This document shows positions 1 through 11,900 of a stretch of DNA of 48,156 nucleotides, in pieces. The stretch's first letter is position 1; each line of letters opens with the position of its first letter. Under the pieces are notes generated by a model. That model had not been told where the DNA came from. It did no database searches and was given only the letters and a program-made list of their open reading frames with translations. Both the position numbers and the translations under genes were made by a program. Location of the stretch: contig JABDGY010000012.1 of NCBI GenBank assembly GCA_013285805.1, positions 1 through 48,156 on the forward strand, read 5' to 3'. The stretch is from Bacteroidota bacterium. Lineage in GTDB: Bacteria; Bacteroidota; Bacteroidia; JABEUT01.

Positions 1-3000
1 ATGAAGCCGTGTTTGTACAGCCGCTTGCATTAGTACCTGTTACTGTATATGTGGTGGTGGTTGGAGGCGTGGCAATAACGTGTACCCCTGTTGTAGCATT
101 AAGGCCTGTTGCAGGGCTCCATGTATAGGTTACTGCCCCGCTGGCTATCATACCCATTGTATCTCCGCTGCAAACGGTAGGCCCTGCGCCTGTAATGGCA
201 ATACTCACAACAGGTGTCGGGTTAACAGTTACGGTAACTTTTGCAGAATCTGTACAACCACCGCTGGCTCCGTAAACTGTGTAGGTAGTAGTTGTAGTGG
301 GGTTCGCAGTAGGATTAGGGCAATTTGTGCAACTTAATCCCGTTCCCGATTTCCATGTATATGTAGCTGCACCGCCCGCATTAAGCACTATGCTGCTGCC
401 GTTGCAAATTGAAGGATTGGCCGGAACCACTGTTACGTTAAGTGATGCTGCAACCGTTACGGTTACTGTTTGTGTACTGGTACATCCCAATGAAGTACCT
501 GTTACTGTATATGTTGTTGTTGTTGCCGGGCTTGCTGTTACACTGGCTCCTGTTGTTGCAGAAAGTCCCGTAGCCGGAGACCATGAATAGGTTGTTCCAC
601 CGGAAGCAATAAGTACTACGTTACCGCTTGGGCAAATAGTAGGCGCAGCCGGAGCAACAGTTACTGTAGGAGTTGGGTTAACAGTGAGTGTTACAGTTTG
701 AGTTCCACTGCAACCTGTTGTTGTGCCGGTAACAGTATAAGTTTGCGTTGTACCCGGGTTAGCCGTTACGCTGGCACCGGTAGTTGCGCTTAATCCTGTT
801 GCAGGGCTCCAGGTATATGTTGTGCCTCCGCTGGCAGTAAAGCCAACTGAGCTACCCGAACATATGGTAGATGTAGGCGGCACTACTGTTACTGTGGGTG
901 TGGCGTTCACAGTTATAGTTACTGTTGCCGTATTCGAACAAGCGCCTGTGGTTCCTGTTACAGTATAGGTTGTTGTAGAACCCGGGCCTGCTGTTACACT
1001 GGCTCCTGTTGTAGCGCTCAATCCTGTTGCAGGGCTCCATGTATATGTAGTTCCACCACCTGCTGTTAAAACAGTTGTGTTTCCTGAACATATAGTTGCA
1101 GGTGGAGTAATAGTTACTGTCGGTGTAGGGTTCACAGTTATAGTAACTGTTGCTGTACTTGAGCAAGGGCCTATTGTTCCGGTTACTGTATAGGTTGTTG
1201 TTGCTCCTGGCGTGGCTGTTACATTTGAACCTGTTGTGGCGCTAAGGCCTGCAGCAGGCGACCATGTATAAGTAGTACCTCCGCCTGCTACCAATGGGGT
1301 TGAATTACCTGAGCATATTGAACTCGATGGTGTGACTGTTACCGTTGGTGTAGGGTTCACGGTTATAGTAACTGTTGCATTAGCTGAACATGTTCCCGTT
1401 GTGCCGGTTACTGTATACGTAGTTGTTGCTCCGGGGGTAGCTGTTACATTGCTTCCGGTAGTGGCGCTAAGGCCTGTTCCCGGAGACCATGTATATGTTG
1501 TTGCTCCGCCTGCCACCAATGGTGCCGAATTACCAGAACATATAGCCGATGATGATGTAAGGGTAAGTGTAGGTGTAGGATTAACAGTAATTGTTACCGT
1601 TGCTGTACTTGTGCATGTTCCTGTTGTTCCGGTTACTGTATAAGTTGTAGTTGAAGAAGGGCCTGCAGTAACATTAGTTCCTGTAGTGGCGCTAAGGCCT
1701 GTTCCCGGAGACCATGTATATGTTGTTGCTCCGCCTGCCACCAATGGTGTTGTATTACCGGAACATATTGAACTGGACGGTGTAACCGTTACTGTAGGTG
1801 TCGGGCTCACAGTTATAGTAACTGTATTTGTAGCCGAACATGAACCTGTGGTGCCCGTTACCGTATAGGTTGTAGTTGAAGCAGGTGTTGAGGTTACATT
1901 GCTTCCGGTGGTTGCACTTAGGCCCGTACCCGGAGACCATGTATACGTTGTTGCTCCACCTGCCACTAAAGGCACTGAACCACCCGTACATATAGTTGAA
2001 GACGAGGTGAGCGTAACAGTAGGTGTAGTATTGACAGTGATAGTTACCGTTGCCGTACTTGAGCATGCACCGGTGGTGCCTGTTACAGTATACGTTGTAG
2101 TAGCACCGGGTGTGGCTGTAACATTTGAACCTGTTGTAGCACTTAACCCTCCTGCAGGAGACCATGTATATGTTGTTGCACCACCTGCAACCAATGGGGT
2201 TGAATTACCTGAGCATATTGAACTTGATGGTGTGACTGTTACCGTTGGTGTAGGGTTTACGGTTATAGTAACCGTAGCTGTATTACTACAAGCACCCGTT
2301 GTTCCTGTTACTGTGTATGTTGTTGTTGATGCAGCACTGCTTATAACACTTGTACCCGTCGTTTGGTTCAAACCGGTTGCAGGAGACCAGGTGTAACTGG
2401 TAGCTCCACCTGCTGTAAGTGTTGTAGAACCACCTGAACATATGGAAGTGGATGGTGAAACTGTAACAACCGGCAGAGGTGTTATTGTTATAACAACTGT
2501 TTGTGTTGAGCTGCAAGTGCCTGTTGTTCCCGTTACCGTATAGGTTGTTGAAGAACCAGGGCTTGCTGTTGGGTTAGGACAATTGGTACATGTAAGTGAA
2601 GTGGTCGGCGACCATGTGTAGCTTGTCGCGCCGCTGGCTGTAAGGCCTACAGAACCACCCGCGCAGAATGAAGCCGAAGGAGGTGCAACCGTTACAGTAG
2701 GTGTTGGGTTCACTGTTACGGTTACCGTAGCTGTATTTGTACATCCGCCGGCTGTTCCGGTAACGGTATATGTTGTTGTAGATGTTGCACTGCTTATAAC
2801 ACTTGCACCGGTTGTTTGGTTCAACCCTGTGGCAGGGCTCCATGAATATGTTGTGGCTCCGCCTGCTGTAAGTGTTGTAGAACTACCCGAACATATAGCA
2901 GTAGAAGGTGAAACCGTAACAGTAGGGGGCGCAGTTACTGTTATTACTACTGTTTGTGTAGCGCTGCAACTGCCTGTAGTTCCGGTAACTGTATATGTTG

Positions 3001-3345
3001 TTGTAGAACCGGGGCTTGCAGTTGGATTAGGACAATTAGTACATGTTAATGATGTAGTTGGCGACCATGTATAACTTGAGGCGCCACTGGCTGTAAGGGC
3101 TACTGAGCCTCCCGAACAGTATGAAGCAGATGGAGGAGCGACTGTAACAGTTGGTGTGGTATTCACAGTAACCGTTACGGTGGCGTTATTAGTACATCCT
3201 GCAGTGGTTCCTGAAACCGTATATGTTGTAGTTGAAGCCGGAGATGCTGTTACACTCGCCCCGGTTGTCTGGTTAAGTCCTGTCGCAGGGCTCCATGAAT
3301 AAGTAGTGGCCCCGCCTGCAGTTAATACTGTTGAACCTCCGGAGC
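1..3345 (-). repeat. Array of 15 Ig/PKD-like coding repeats in protein A
   Basis: The core coding YTWSP (seen on the + strand as CCATGTAT or variants) recurs near 120, 349, 580, 808, 1037, 1261, 1486, 1710, 1938, 2160, 2387, 2610, 2840, 3063 and 3291, a spacing of 222-231 bp. Each unit encodes a beta-sandwich-like domain with the pattern xICSGxS, LTAGGATTYTWSP, STTTYTVTGT, GCxxTxTVTVTVNPTPTV. The array continues past the left edge. Confidence 0.9.
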
Positions 3346-5785
3346 AGATAGATGTGGAAGATGAAACGGTTGTGGTTACAGGAGAAGATGCACCCACGGT
3401 ACATGTAGCTGTATAAACTTCACCGCAACCAATATTCATACTTACTGTATATGTACCGGCACTAAGGCCTGTTGCTGTTTGTGTCGCTTGTCCACCGGGG
3501 CTCCATGAATAAGTTACACCTCCCTGAACTGTACCGCAAAGGCTTAAACTTGCCGTTGCTGAACCATTATTTGATCCACATGTTGTATTTGTAGGAGTAG
3601 CTGTTGCCGTAACAGTAGAATTAGGATTGGTAAAGGCTTCAACAAAACCATCGCCTGAATATCCCAGCCAGTAAACCGGCCCGCCGCAAACATATATTGT
3701 TGAATTATTTTGTCCCAGTACCACATCAAAAGGCCATGCAGGTAGCGCTGTACTTGAAAGCAAGCTGAGTGAAGAATTGTAAATATTTAAATAACCGGGG
3801 AAGGCACCGCCTTCCGTAACGGTTCCCACGTATACATTATCGCAAGCATCTGCATCCAATCCGCCCCAATATGTATTAGTTTCATTATAACCGAAATAGT
3901 TACTATAATACCCATTAATAGCTAACGAAGTAATAACAGCCCCTGTTGTTTTACTTTGGCGGTTCAAGGTATATCCATTCCAGGTATATAACCAGTTAGG
4001 ACTGGCTGCCATACCATTCAAACCGTTTGCCGTTGTTTCATCGCCTGCACCCGGGTTAATATAACCCGGACCCACGTACATTATACTGGCAACTTCGAGG
4101 TAAGCACTTCCTGTAGGCTCAACTTTAAAATTATATGGTGTAAGGGCAGGAACAGGAACACTCATTAAAATATTATCAGCGCTTCCGGCATTGCTTCCGT
4201 TATTTACGGTTGCCATATCGAAAAATGCTGTAGCGCCGGTTGGGTCGGTAGCAATACGGTTAACGTCGTGGCAACAAGAGCCTGTACCCAATGGGTTTTC
4301 AGGAACAATAGCTGCCATATTGGTGTCAAGCATGGCCACCTGTCCGCTTGGTACATTTGTTCCACCGCCGCCAATTACTACCTGCGCGGTACAACCATTA
4401 TATGTCATTCGCCACATTTCACGCATGCTATTGGCACCCGGCCATGTAGCAAGTAGTGCACCATTGGTATTTATTTTAATAGCACGCGCACCTGTATTAT
4501 TGTCAAGCCCTTCGCCCACATAGCAGGTGCCTGTTTTCTTATCAACCGCAAAGTCACCATACGTATAGGCCCCGAGCCAGGTAGTTGACCAGCTGGTTGT
4601 ATATGTCCACACTACTGTTCCCGATGAATTTAATTTTGATACCTGGAATTGATCATAGCCACCGTAAACATAAACGTTACCATTGTAATCGTAGTCGAGG
4701 TCATAAGCTGCATCGTACCCGCCGCTAAATGTAATGCTGGTAGTCCAGGGGTCAATTACAAGTGTTTTGCTATTGTCGTATCCTTCTGCATTGAATGACT
4801 CAGTTCTTCCGTTAACAGCATAATTAACCTTTACATCACCACCTTCTTCATAATAGCTTACAGGAGTATGGTCGGTCATGTCGTACAAAGCGCTATCACT
4901 ATGTTCTGTAACGTTGCCACCTTCATCAAGGTGCAAATCTTCCGAACCACTATATTTTAATTTTAGCTGGGAAATATCGGCGCCGGGATGCACAATGATA
5001 TTGTATTTTATGCCTCCCTGCCCTTTTTTGAAACTGTATTCAAGGTCAATTCCGGGATAAATATTGTGGTACACTAATTTCCTGAAAACACTGGCTTGAA
5101 TGGTCTGATTCCTGCCTACGCCATATGTATAATAAAATGTTTCTTCATTCTCACCACTGAGCGTCACATTTGTATTGGCTCCCTGCCACACAGCGTCGAC
5201 AAAATGCGAGTTAACAGTAGCTGTAACATTTTTATCAGGGTCATCGTCTCCGTCTCCTTTTTCTCTGTTAAACTTTACAGCATCGTTACGGTAAATAACT
5301 CCTTCAGGTGTAAAATAGGCATTCGTTTTTCCTATTTTGGCATAGAATAAAACCTGGTGGTGTCCGGGTATATCATTATTATATTGCCCCTTATTCTCAA
5401 CAAATATCTGGTGGTCAAACGGGGTGGACTTCCACTTAAGTTGTGGTTTCTCATGGCTCTCCCCGCTTCCCTGTGAAGTTTGGCCTTTAATATCCTTATT
5501 GAACTTCGTCTCATTAGCAATTTTTGATACATTGCCTTGTCCAGCTACAGCAACATGCTGATTTGATACATTGCCTTTTCCTGCAACCTCAACATGCTGT
5601 GCCGATGGGGATTGATTGCCTACCTGTTCAAGCGGAGGGGGAGTACTATTTGGGTATGGCGCATTCTGTGCTGTACTGTTAACAGCAAAACAACAGAAGA
5701 TCAATGGCATTACTACTGAAAGTAATGAAGCGGATACTTGGAATTTTCTGCAAGGAAGAAAATGTCCAGGGTATTTTTTCGTCAT
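1..5785 (-). CDS. Giant T9SS-type repeat surface protein A (partial, C-terminus beyond left edge)
   Basis: The frame is open from an ATG at 5785 to the window edge, at least 1928 codons with no stop, so the C-terminus lies outside. An N-terminal hydrophobic segment ending near TAQ (about residue 40) looks like a signal peptide. A low-complexity linker with a 13-aa tandem repeat follows (about 60-90). Next comes a DUF7948-like head (about 110-345, with the motifs FVENKGQ, YPGID, VHPGAD and LVIDPW), a predicted beta-propeller (about 345-720), one SprB-like unit, and 15 visible Ig/PKD-like units of about 75 aa. Each unit typically carries one Cys near its start (xICSG) and one near its end (GxC). 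The head matches protein C region by region, so A and C are paralogues. By analogy with B and C it probably ends in a type B sorting domain and is an adhesin or sheath protein; this is inference. Very high Thr/Ser/Gly/Val and few charged residues in the array. Confidence 0.88.
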   Translation of the reverse strand, partial: MTKKYPGHFLPCRKFQVSASLLSVVMPLIFCCFAVNSTAQNAPYPNSTPPPLEQVGNQSPSAQHVEVAGKGNVSNQHVAVAGQGNVSKIANETKFNKDIKGQTSQGSGESHEKPQLKWKSTPFDHQIFVENKGQYNNDIPGHHQVLFYAKIGKTNAYFTPEGVIYRNDAVKFNREKGDGDDDPDKNVTATVNSHFVDAVWQGANTNVTLSGENEETFYYTYGVGRNQTIQASVFRKLVYHNIYPGIDLEYSFKKGQGGIKYNIIVHPGADISQLKLKYSGSEDLHLDEGGNVTEHSDSALYDMTDHTPVSYYEEGGDVKVNYAVNGRTESFNAEGYDNSKTLVIDPWTTSITFSGGYDAAYDLDYDYNGNVYVYGGYDQFQVSKLNSSGTVVWTYTTSWSTTWLGAYTYGDFAVDKKTGTCYVGEGLDNNTGARAIKINTNGALLATWPGANSMREMWRMTYNGCTAQVVIGGGGTNVPSGQVAMLDTNMAAIVPENPLGTGSCCHDVNRIATDPTGATAFFDMATVNNGSNAGSADNILMSVPVPALTPYNFKVEPTGSAYLEVASIMYVGPGYINPGAGDETTANGLNGMAASPNWLYTWNGYTLNRQSKTTGAVITSLAINGYYSNYFGYNETNTYWGGLDADACDNVYVGTVTEGGAFPGYLNIYNSSLSLLSSTALPAWPFDVVLGQNNSTIYVCGGPVYWLGYSGDGFVEAFTNPNSTVTATATPTNTTCGSNNGSATASLSLCGTVQGGVTYSWSPGGQATQTATGLSAGTYTVSMNIGCGEVYTATCTVGASSPVTTTVSSSTSICSGGSTVLTAGGATTYSWSPATGLNQTTGASVTASPASTTTYTVSGTTAGCTNNATVTVTVNTTPTVTVAPPSASYCSGGSVALTASGASSYTWSPTTSLTCTNCPNPTASPGSTTTYTVTGTTGSCSATQTVVITVTAPPTVTVSPSTAICSGSSTTLTAGGATTYSWSPATGLNQTTGASVISSATSTTTYTVTGTAGGCTNTATVTVTVNPTPTVTVAPPSASFCAGGSVGLTASGATSYTWSPTTSLTCTNCPNPTASPGSSTTYTVTGTTGTCSSTQTVVITITPLPVVTVSPSTSICSGGSTTLTAGGATSYTWSPATGLNQTTGTSVISSAASTTTYTVTGTTGACSNTATVTITVNPTPTVTVTPSSSICSGNSTPLVAGGATTYTWSPAGGLSATTGSNVTATPGATTTYTVTGTTGACSSTATVTITVNTTPTVTLTSSSTICTGGSVPLVAGGATTYTWSPGTGLSATTGSNVTSTPASTTTYTVTGTTGSCSATNTVTITVSPTPTVTVTPSSSICSGNTTPLVAGGATTYTWSPGTGLSATTGTNVTAGPSSTTTYTVTGTTGTCTSTATVTITVNPTPTLTLTSSSAICSGNSAPLVAGGATTYTWSPGTGLSATTGSNVTATPGATTTYTVTGTTGTCSANATVTITVNPTPTVTVTPSSSICSGNSTPLVAGGGTTYTWSPAAGLSATTGSNVTATPGATTTYTVTGTIGPCSSTATVTITVNPTPTVTITPPATICSGNTTVLTAGGGTTYTWSPATGLSATTGASVTAGPGSTTTYTVTGTTGACSNTATVTITVNATPTVTVVPPTSTICSGSSVGFTASGGTTYTWSPATGLSATTGASVTANPGTTQTYTVTGTTTGCSGTQTVTLTVNPTPTVTVAPAAPTICPSGNVVLIASGGTTYSWSPATGLSATTGASVTASPATTTTYTVTGTSLGCTSTQTVTVTVAASLNVTVVPANPSICNGSSIVLNAGGAATYTWKSGTGLSCTNCPNPTANPTTTTTYTVYGASGGCTDSAKVTVTVNPTPVVSIAITGAGPTVCSGDTMGMIASGAVTYTWSPATGLNATTGVHVIATPPTTTTYTVTGTNASGCTNTAS
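2345..3340 (-). repeat. Dimeric higher-order repeat (period about 452 bp) inside array A
   Basis: Units with cores at 2387, 2840 and 3291 are of one subtype (GLNQTTG), and the intervening units at 2610 and 3063 are of another (SLTCTNCPNP). Like pairs are spaced 451-453 bp and share long near-identical stretches (for example the GTTKGGTTMA segment and the GGRTTAGGACAATT segment). This is an A-B-A-B-A order and indicates amplification of a two-domain block. Confidence 0.8.
5525..5602 (-). repeat. Two-copy 39-bp tandem repeat in the linker of protein A
   Basis: TGATACATTGCC recurs at 5525 and 5564, 39 bp apart, with the following bases also matching. It encodes two 13-aa copies, approximately HVEVAGKGNVSNQ and HVAVAGQGNVSK, between signal peptide and head domain. 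The length is a multiple of three, so copy number can change without breaking the frame. Confidence 0.8.
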
Positions 5786-5913
5786 TTATCGATTAAATAT
5801 TTGTGATTAAATTACGAAATTATACGATAGGAAATCAAAAAAGTTCCATATAATTATTAAAAATCACATGCTAAATCGTATTAGAAAAGGGGAAGAAAAT
5901 TATTTAAAAAGCT

Positions 5914-5953
5914 AAAAAACAGGGGCATTTTCGGGGTAAAACCCCTGTTTTTT
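5914..5953 (-). terminator. Intrinsic terminator of protein B gene
   Basis: A 12-bp perfect inverted repeat, AAAAAACAGGGG (5914-5925) and CCCCTGTTTTTT (5942-5953), with a 16-nt loop. On the minus strand it overlaps the B stop codon and ends in a T-run. It separates transcription of B from the A gene that follows, whose start is at 5785. Confidence 0.75.
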
Positions 5954-8900
5954 ACTCTCTTATGAGTTGCAGCGGACCATCATATGTCGTTTGCTTTCCT
6001 GTTTCGTCTGTCAATTTTATAACATAATAATATGTTCCAGTTGATTCTTCTACACCCGACATACTTCTTCCTGTCCAGTCAATGTTCGGAGAATCAGTTT
6101 GGAATAAGCGCTCACCCCAACGGTTGTATATCTCTATACTATATGCTTTAAACCCGCTTACCGTAACATGGAACACATCATTGTAACCGTCGCCGTTAGG
6201 TGTAAACACATTAGGTATCATTATCTTCTGAACCACATATATAGTATCGGCAACTGAATCACGGCAACCGCCGTTACTTGCTATAAGATACACCACGTAA
6301 TCACCAGGTAAATCATATTGCGTATAAAGTGTGCTATCAGTAGATGTTGTACCATTTCCCAGGTTCCACAAATAAGATGTTGCACCCGTGCTAAGGTTTA
6401 CAAAGGAAACAAACTGGCCTGTAAGGGCTGTATCGGGAACCGGTGTAAATAAAGCTTTTGGCGAAACGAAATTAAATACAAGCGCAGAGTCCTTTATTAT
6501 CGTTCCACAACCATCGGTAACCGTGCAGGAATAATAACCTGCACCCGTAGTAACCGTAACAGGGCCCGGGCCGCTACCCAAACCATTACTCCAATTATAT
6601 ATATATGAAGACTTACCGCCTGAAACCAATAAGGTAACCACAGCATTTTTTCCCGCGCAGACAGAATCTCCCAACATACCTACTGTTAACGGAGGGTATA
6701 AGTAAACCGCTTGTGTCAGGCTATCGGAGCATGTTCCATTTGAACCAACTACTGTATATATAACTGGCGATGTAGAAGGTAATGCAGTAACTGAAGCGCC
6801 GGTTGTAGCGCTAAGGCCTGTTGCAGGGCTCCACGTATAATTAGTTGCACCCCCGGCCGTCATAGTTAATGACTGGCCCGGGCAAAGTGAATCGCTGCCG
6901 GAAAGAACAATATTAAGCACAGGGTTAGGATTAACTGTAATGCTAACCATTGCACTGTCCATACAGCCCGCTGCCGATGTGCCATACACAGTATACGTAA
7001 GGCTAACTGCAGGTGTTGCTGTTACGGGTGAGCCTGTGGTTGCACTTAAATCTGTAGCAGGGGTCCATGTATACGTGCTTGCACCGCTGGCAGTAAGTAC
7101 GGTAGCATTGCCTGCGCAAACTGTAGGGTTTGAGGCGCTGGCAGTTATGGTTGGTAATGCATTAACTGTAATAGTAACCTTGGCGCTGTCTACACAACCT
7201 GCTGCCGAAGTACCTATAACAGTATAAATTGTTGTGCCTGCCGGGTTGGCTGTTACACTGGCACCTGTAGTAGCACTTAAGCCTGCAGCAGGGCTCCATG
7301 TATAGGTTGCCCCACCACCTGCGTTTATAACACTGCTGCCACCTGCACAAATTGCAGGGGTAACTGCTGTAGCAGTTACTGTAATATTTCCAACATTAAT
7401 GCTGACAGATGCTGTTGAACTGCAACCTCCGGTTGTACCTGTAACCACGTAAGTAGTTGAAGACCCCGGGGTGGCTTCAGGATTGGGGCAATTACTGCAA
7501 CTGAGGCCCGTTGCCGGGCTCCAGCTATATGTTGTTGCACCACTTGCTGAAAGCGCCACAGAATCGCCGTTACATATAGAAGGTGCTGCCGGTGCAATGC
7601 TAACAGTAGGAGTCGGGTTAACTGTTATAGTAATGGTAGTACTGTCTTTACAATTCGCGCCTGAAGAGCCCACAATAGAGTATACGGTGGTAACAGCAGG
7701 ATTGGCAGTTACTGTATTTCCTGTAGTCGCACTCAGGCCGGTTGCAGGGCTCCACGTATAATTCACCGCACCTGTGGCTGTAATATTTGTAGACGTGCCC
7801 GAACATATTGTAGGACTAACCGCGGTTGCAGTTACAACTAATGAACCCACTGTAATAGGCACAGATGCTGTAGCGCTGCAGGCCCCATTCATAGCCGTTA
7901 CCGTATATGTGGTATTGGTTGCAGGTATAGCTAAAACACTATCTCCTGTTGTTACATTCAATCCGGTTGAAGGAGACCATGAATATGTTGTTCCTCCGCT
8001 GGCGACAAGTGTAACCGAATCGCCTGTACATATTCCCGCAGAAGGAGGAGTAACTGTAACGGTTGGTGTTGGTGTTACCGTTACTGTAACACTGTCTTTA
8101 GCTATACAGCCACCGCCGTTGGTTCCTACTACTGTATATGTAATAGTACTTCCCGGGCCTGCATTAACTACTGCACCTGTGGTTGTATTTAAACCTGTTG
8201 ATGGGCTCCATGAATATGTATTCGCACCGCTTGCTGTTAACGTTACACTATCGCCTGAACATACAGATGTTGCTGAAGGTGTAACTGTAACTGTTGGTGA
8301 AGGGAATACACTTATAACAACTGAATCGGTGCTGGAACAACCATTCGCATTAGTACCTGTTACAGTATATGTTGTAGTTGAGCCTGGTGTAGCAATAACA
8401 TAAGAACCTGTAGTAACGCTAAGGCCGGTTGATGGCGACCATGTATAGGTACCACCCACTCCCGCTCCGTTGGCTATCATGCCCATTGTATCGCCGGCAC
8501 AAATAGATGAAGAAATACCCGTGATTGCCGCTGTTATTACCGGTGGGGTATTAACCGATATTGTAATAGTTGTTGTATCCGTACATCCAGAACCATTTGT
8601 TCCCACAACAGTATATGTTGTATTTGACGCAGGTGTAGCGGTTACGCCGGAACCTGTAGTAGCGCTCAGGCCTGTAGCAGGTGTCCATGAATATGTTGTC
8701 GCTCCCGATGCTGTTAAACTAACATTACTTCCCTGGCACACAGATGGTGCAGGAGGAGCAACCGTTACGGTAGGTACAGGATTAACTGCAACCGTTACAA
8801 TAGCTGAATCGGTACATGTTCCGCTTGAACCGACAACGGTGTATGTTGTCGCAGATGTAATTGTCACGATCGGATTAGGACAATTTGTACAGCTTAATCC

Positions 8901-11900
8901 TGTTGCCGGCGACCAGCTATAAACAGCCGCGCCATTTGCGCTGAGTGCCATACTAGAACCTGTACACAATGCAGGCGCCGGAGGTGTTACTGTTACGCTT
9001 AATGATGAAGCCACTGTTACCGTAACTGTTTGGGTTGAAGTACATCCGCCGCCATTATCACCTGTTACAGTATATGTTGTAGTCGCCACAGGATTAGCCG
9101 TTACAGTTGCTCCCGTTGTAGCGCTTAATCCCGCAGCAGGGCTCCATGTATATGTTGCTGCTCCGCTGGCTATAAGGTTTACATTTCCGCCAGGGCAAAT
9201 AGTTGGCGCTGAAGGTGCCACAGTAACTGTTGGTGTAGGCGTTATAGTAATAGTAGTATTTACAGTGTCTTTACATCCGCCTGCGGCTGTACCCACAACT
9301 GTATATGTTGTAGTAGAGCCGGGGTTAGCTGTTACACTGGCGCCCGTTGTAGCGCTGAGGCCCGCACCGGGGCTCCATGTATACGTAGCGGCTCCGCTGG
9401 CCGTTAATCCCACATTGTTACCCGAACATAATGAAGAACTTGGCGGTGTTACGGTAACTGTAGGTGTAGGGAATACATTAATTGTCATGGTGGCAGTATT
9501 GCTGCATCCATTGCTATTTGTACCTGTAACTGTATATGTTGTTGTCCCTGCCGGGCTGGCTATTACATAGCTGCCGGTTGTCATATTAAGGCCTGCGGCA
9601 GGGCTCCATGTATAAGTGCCTCCGGCTCCTGCACCGCTTGCTATTATACCTATTGTATCGCCACCGCATATAGCAGGCGAAATTCCTGTTATTATTATTG
9701 AAACCGTTGGAAGCGGGTTTACGGTTATAGTCACCGTTTGTGTTCCCACACATCCTGCTGATGTAGTTCCGGTTACCGTGTAGGTTGTAGTACTGGTAGG
9801 ATTAGCCGTTACCGTTGCTCCTGTAGTTGCACTCAATCCTGTTGCGGGACTCCATGAATATGTTCCGCCTGCTCCTGCACCTCCGGCTGTAAGCGATACA
9901 GAACTGCCTGTGCAATAAGTTGTAGGGCCTCCGGGAGTTATAGTTATGGTAGGGAGCGGATTTACAGTAACTGTAACATTTGCTGAATCGGAACAACCTC
10001 CGCTTGTTCCTACAACAGTGTATGTTGTAGTAGAAACTATTGTAGCATTCGGGCTGGGGCATGTAGTGCAGCTTAATCCGGTGGCAGGTTTCCAGTTGTA
10101 TACGGCGGCGCCGTTCGCATTCAATGTTATGCTTGAACCATTACATACTGCTGGTACGGCCGGTGTAACAGTTACATTTAATGTAGCTGCAACAGTTACC
10201 GTTACAGTTTGTGTAGATGTACAAGCTCCATTAGTACCTGTTACTGTATAAGTAGTTGTTGTTGCAGGATTAGCAGTTACCGTCGCTCCGGTAGTCGCGC
10301 TCAATCCTGTTGAAGGGCTCCATGTATAGGTTGTTCCCCCGCTGGCTGTAAGGCTTACATTTCCACCCGGGCATATAGCAGGAGCCGCAGGGCCTACTGT
10401 TACTGTTGGCGTAGGGGTAATACTTATAAGTACTGTTTGTGTGGCGCTACAACCTGACGATGTTGTGCCCGTTACTGTGTAGGTTGTTGTGCTGCCCGGG
10501 GTAGCTGTTACTGAAGCAGTATTCGTTGCACTAAGTCCTGTGCCGGGCGACCATGAATATGTTCCGCCCACGCCTGCTCCACTGGCAGTAAGTGTTACAG
10601 AACCACCACTACAGAAACTTGTAGGGCCTCCCGGTGTAATTACTACAGCAGGGGTTGGATTTACAGTTATGGTTACAGTTTGTGTTGCGCTGCAACCTGA
10701 AGAGGTAGTTCCGGTTACCGTATATGTTGTTGTACTACCAGGGTTGGCTGTTACGGCTGCTGTATTCGTTGCACTCAATCCTGCGGCGGGCGACCATGAA
10801 TATGTTCCGCCCACGCCTGCACCGCTGGCCGTAAGCGATACAGAACTTCCGCTACAGAATGTAGTTGGGCCACCAGGTGTAATAATTATTGTCGGGTTTG
10901 GATTAACTGTTATAGTTACTGTTTGCGTATTGCTGCAACCTGCAGATGTTGTTCCTGTTACAGTATAGGTAGTTGTGCTTGCAGGATTAGCTGTTACTGC
11001 TGCTGTATTAGTCGCACTCAGGCCTGCCGCAGGGCTCCATGAATATGCTCCGCCTACTCCCGCTCCGCTAGCTGTAAGTGCAACAGAACCTCCGTTACAG
11101 AAAGTTGTAGGGCCGCCAGGTGTTATTACGATAGTCGGGTTCGGATTAACTGTTACTGTTACCGTTTGTGTATTGCTGCAGCCATTCGTATTAGTTCCGG
11201 TTACTGTATAGGTTGTTGTACTTGCAGGAGTAGCTGTTACAACTGCTGTATTAGTGGCGCTCAATCCTGCCGCCGGGCTCCATGAATAGGTTCCGCCTAC
11301 GCCTGCTCCGCTAGCTGTAAGTGTTACGTTACCTCCGTTACAGAACGTTGTAGCGCCACCGGGAGTAATAGTTATTGTAGGATTAGGATTAATTGTTACA
11401 GTGACCTGTTGTGTTGCACTGCAACCATTCGTATTCGTTCCGGTAACTGTATATGTTGTAGTGCCTCCGGGGGTGGCCGTTACAGCCGCTGTATTCGTGG
11501 CGCTTAAGCCTGTAGCAGGACTCCATGAATAGGTTCCGCCTACTCCTGCTCCGCTGGCTGTAAGTATTACTGACCCACCGCTACAGAATGTTGTGGGCCC
11601 GCCGGGTGTTATAGTAATTGTTGGGTTAGGATTTACCGTTACGGTAACTTGTTGTGTTGCCGAACAACCTGATGATGTTGTTCCGGTTACAGTGTATGTT
11701 GTTGTACTGCCCGGAGTGGCAGTTACAGCCGCTGTATTAGTAGCGCTCAATCCTCCTGCGGGGCTCCATGAATAGGTTCCGCCTACACCCGCACCGCTGG
11801 CTGTGAGCAGTACCGAACTTCCGCTACAGAGTGTGGTTGAACCAGTAGGTGTTATAGTAATAGTAGGATTAGGGTTAACTGTTATCGGAAGAGTAATTGG

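Noticed and set aside
1-3400. Regular repeats resembling a CRISPR or satellite array
   Set aside because: The period is about 225 bp, the repeats are divergent and translate in one frame into Ig/PKD-like domains.
852-3729. Short minus-strand ORFs in another frame rich in Asn/Tyr/Cys
   Set aside because: Frame-shadow of the protein A coding frame, which is itself open throughout.
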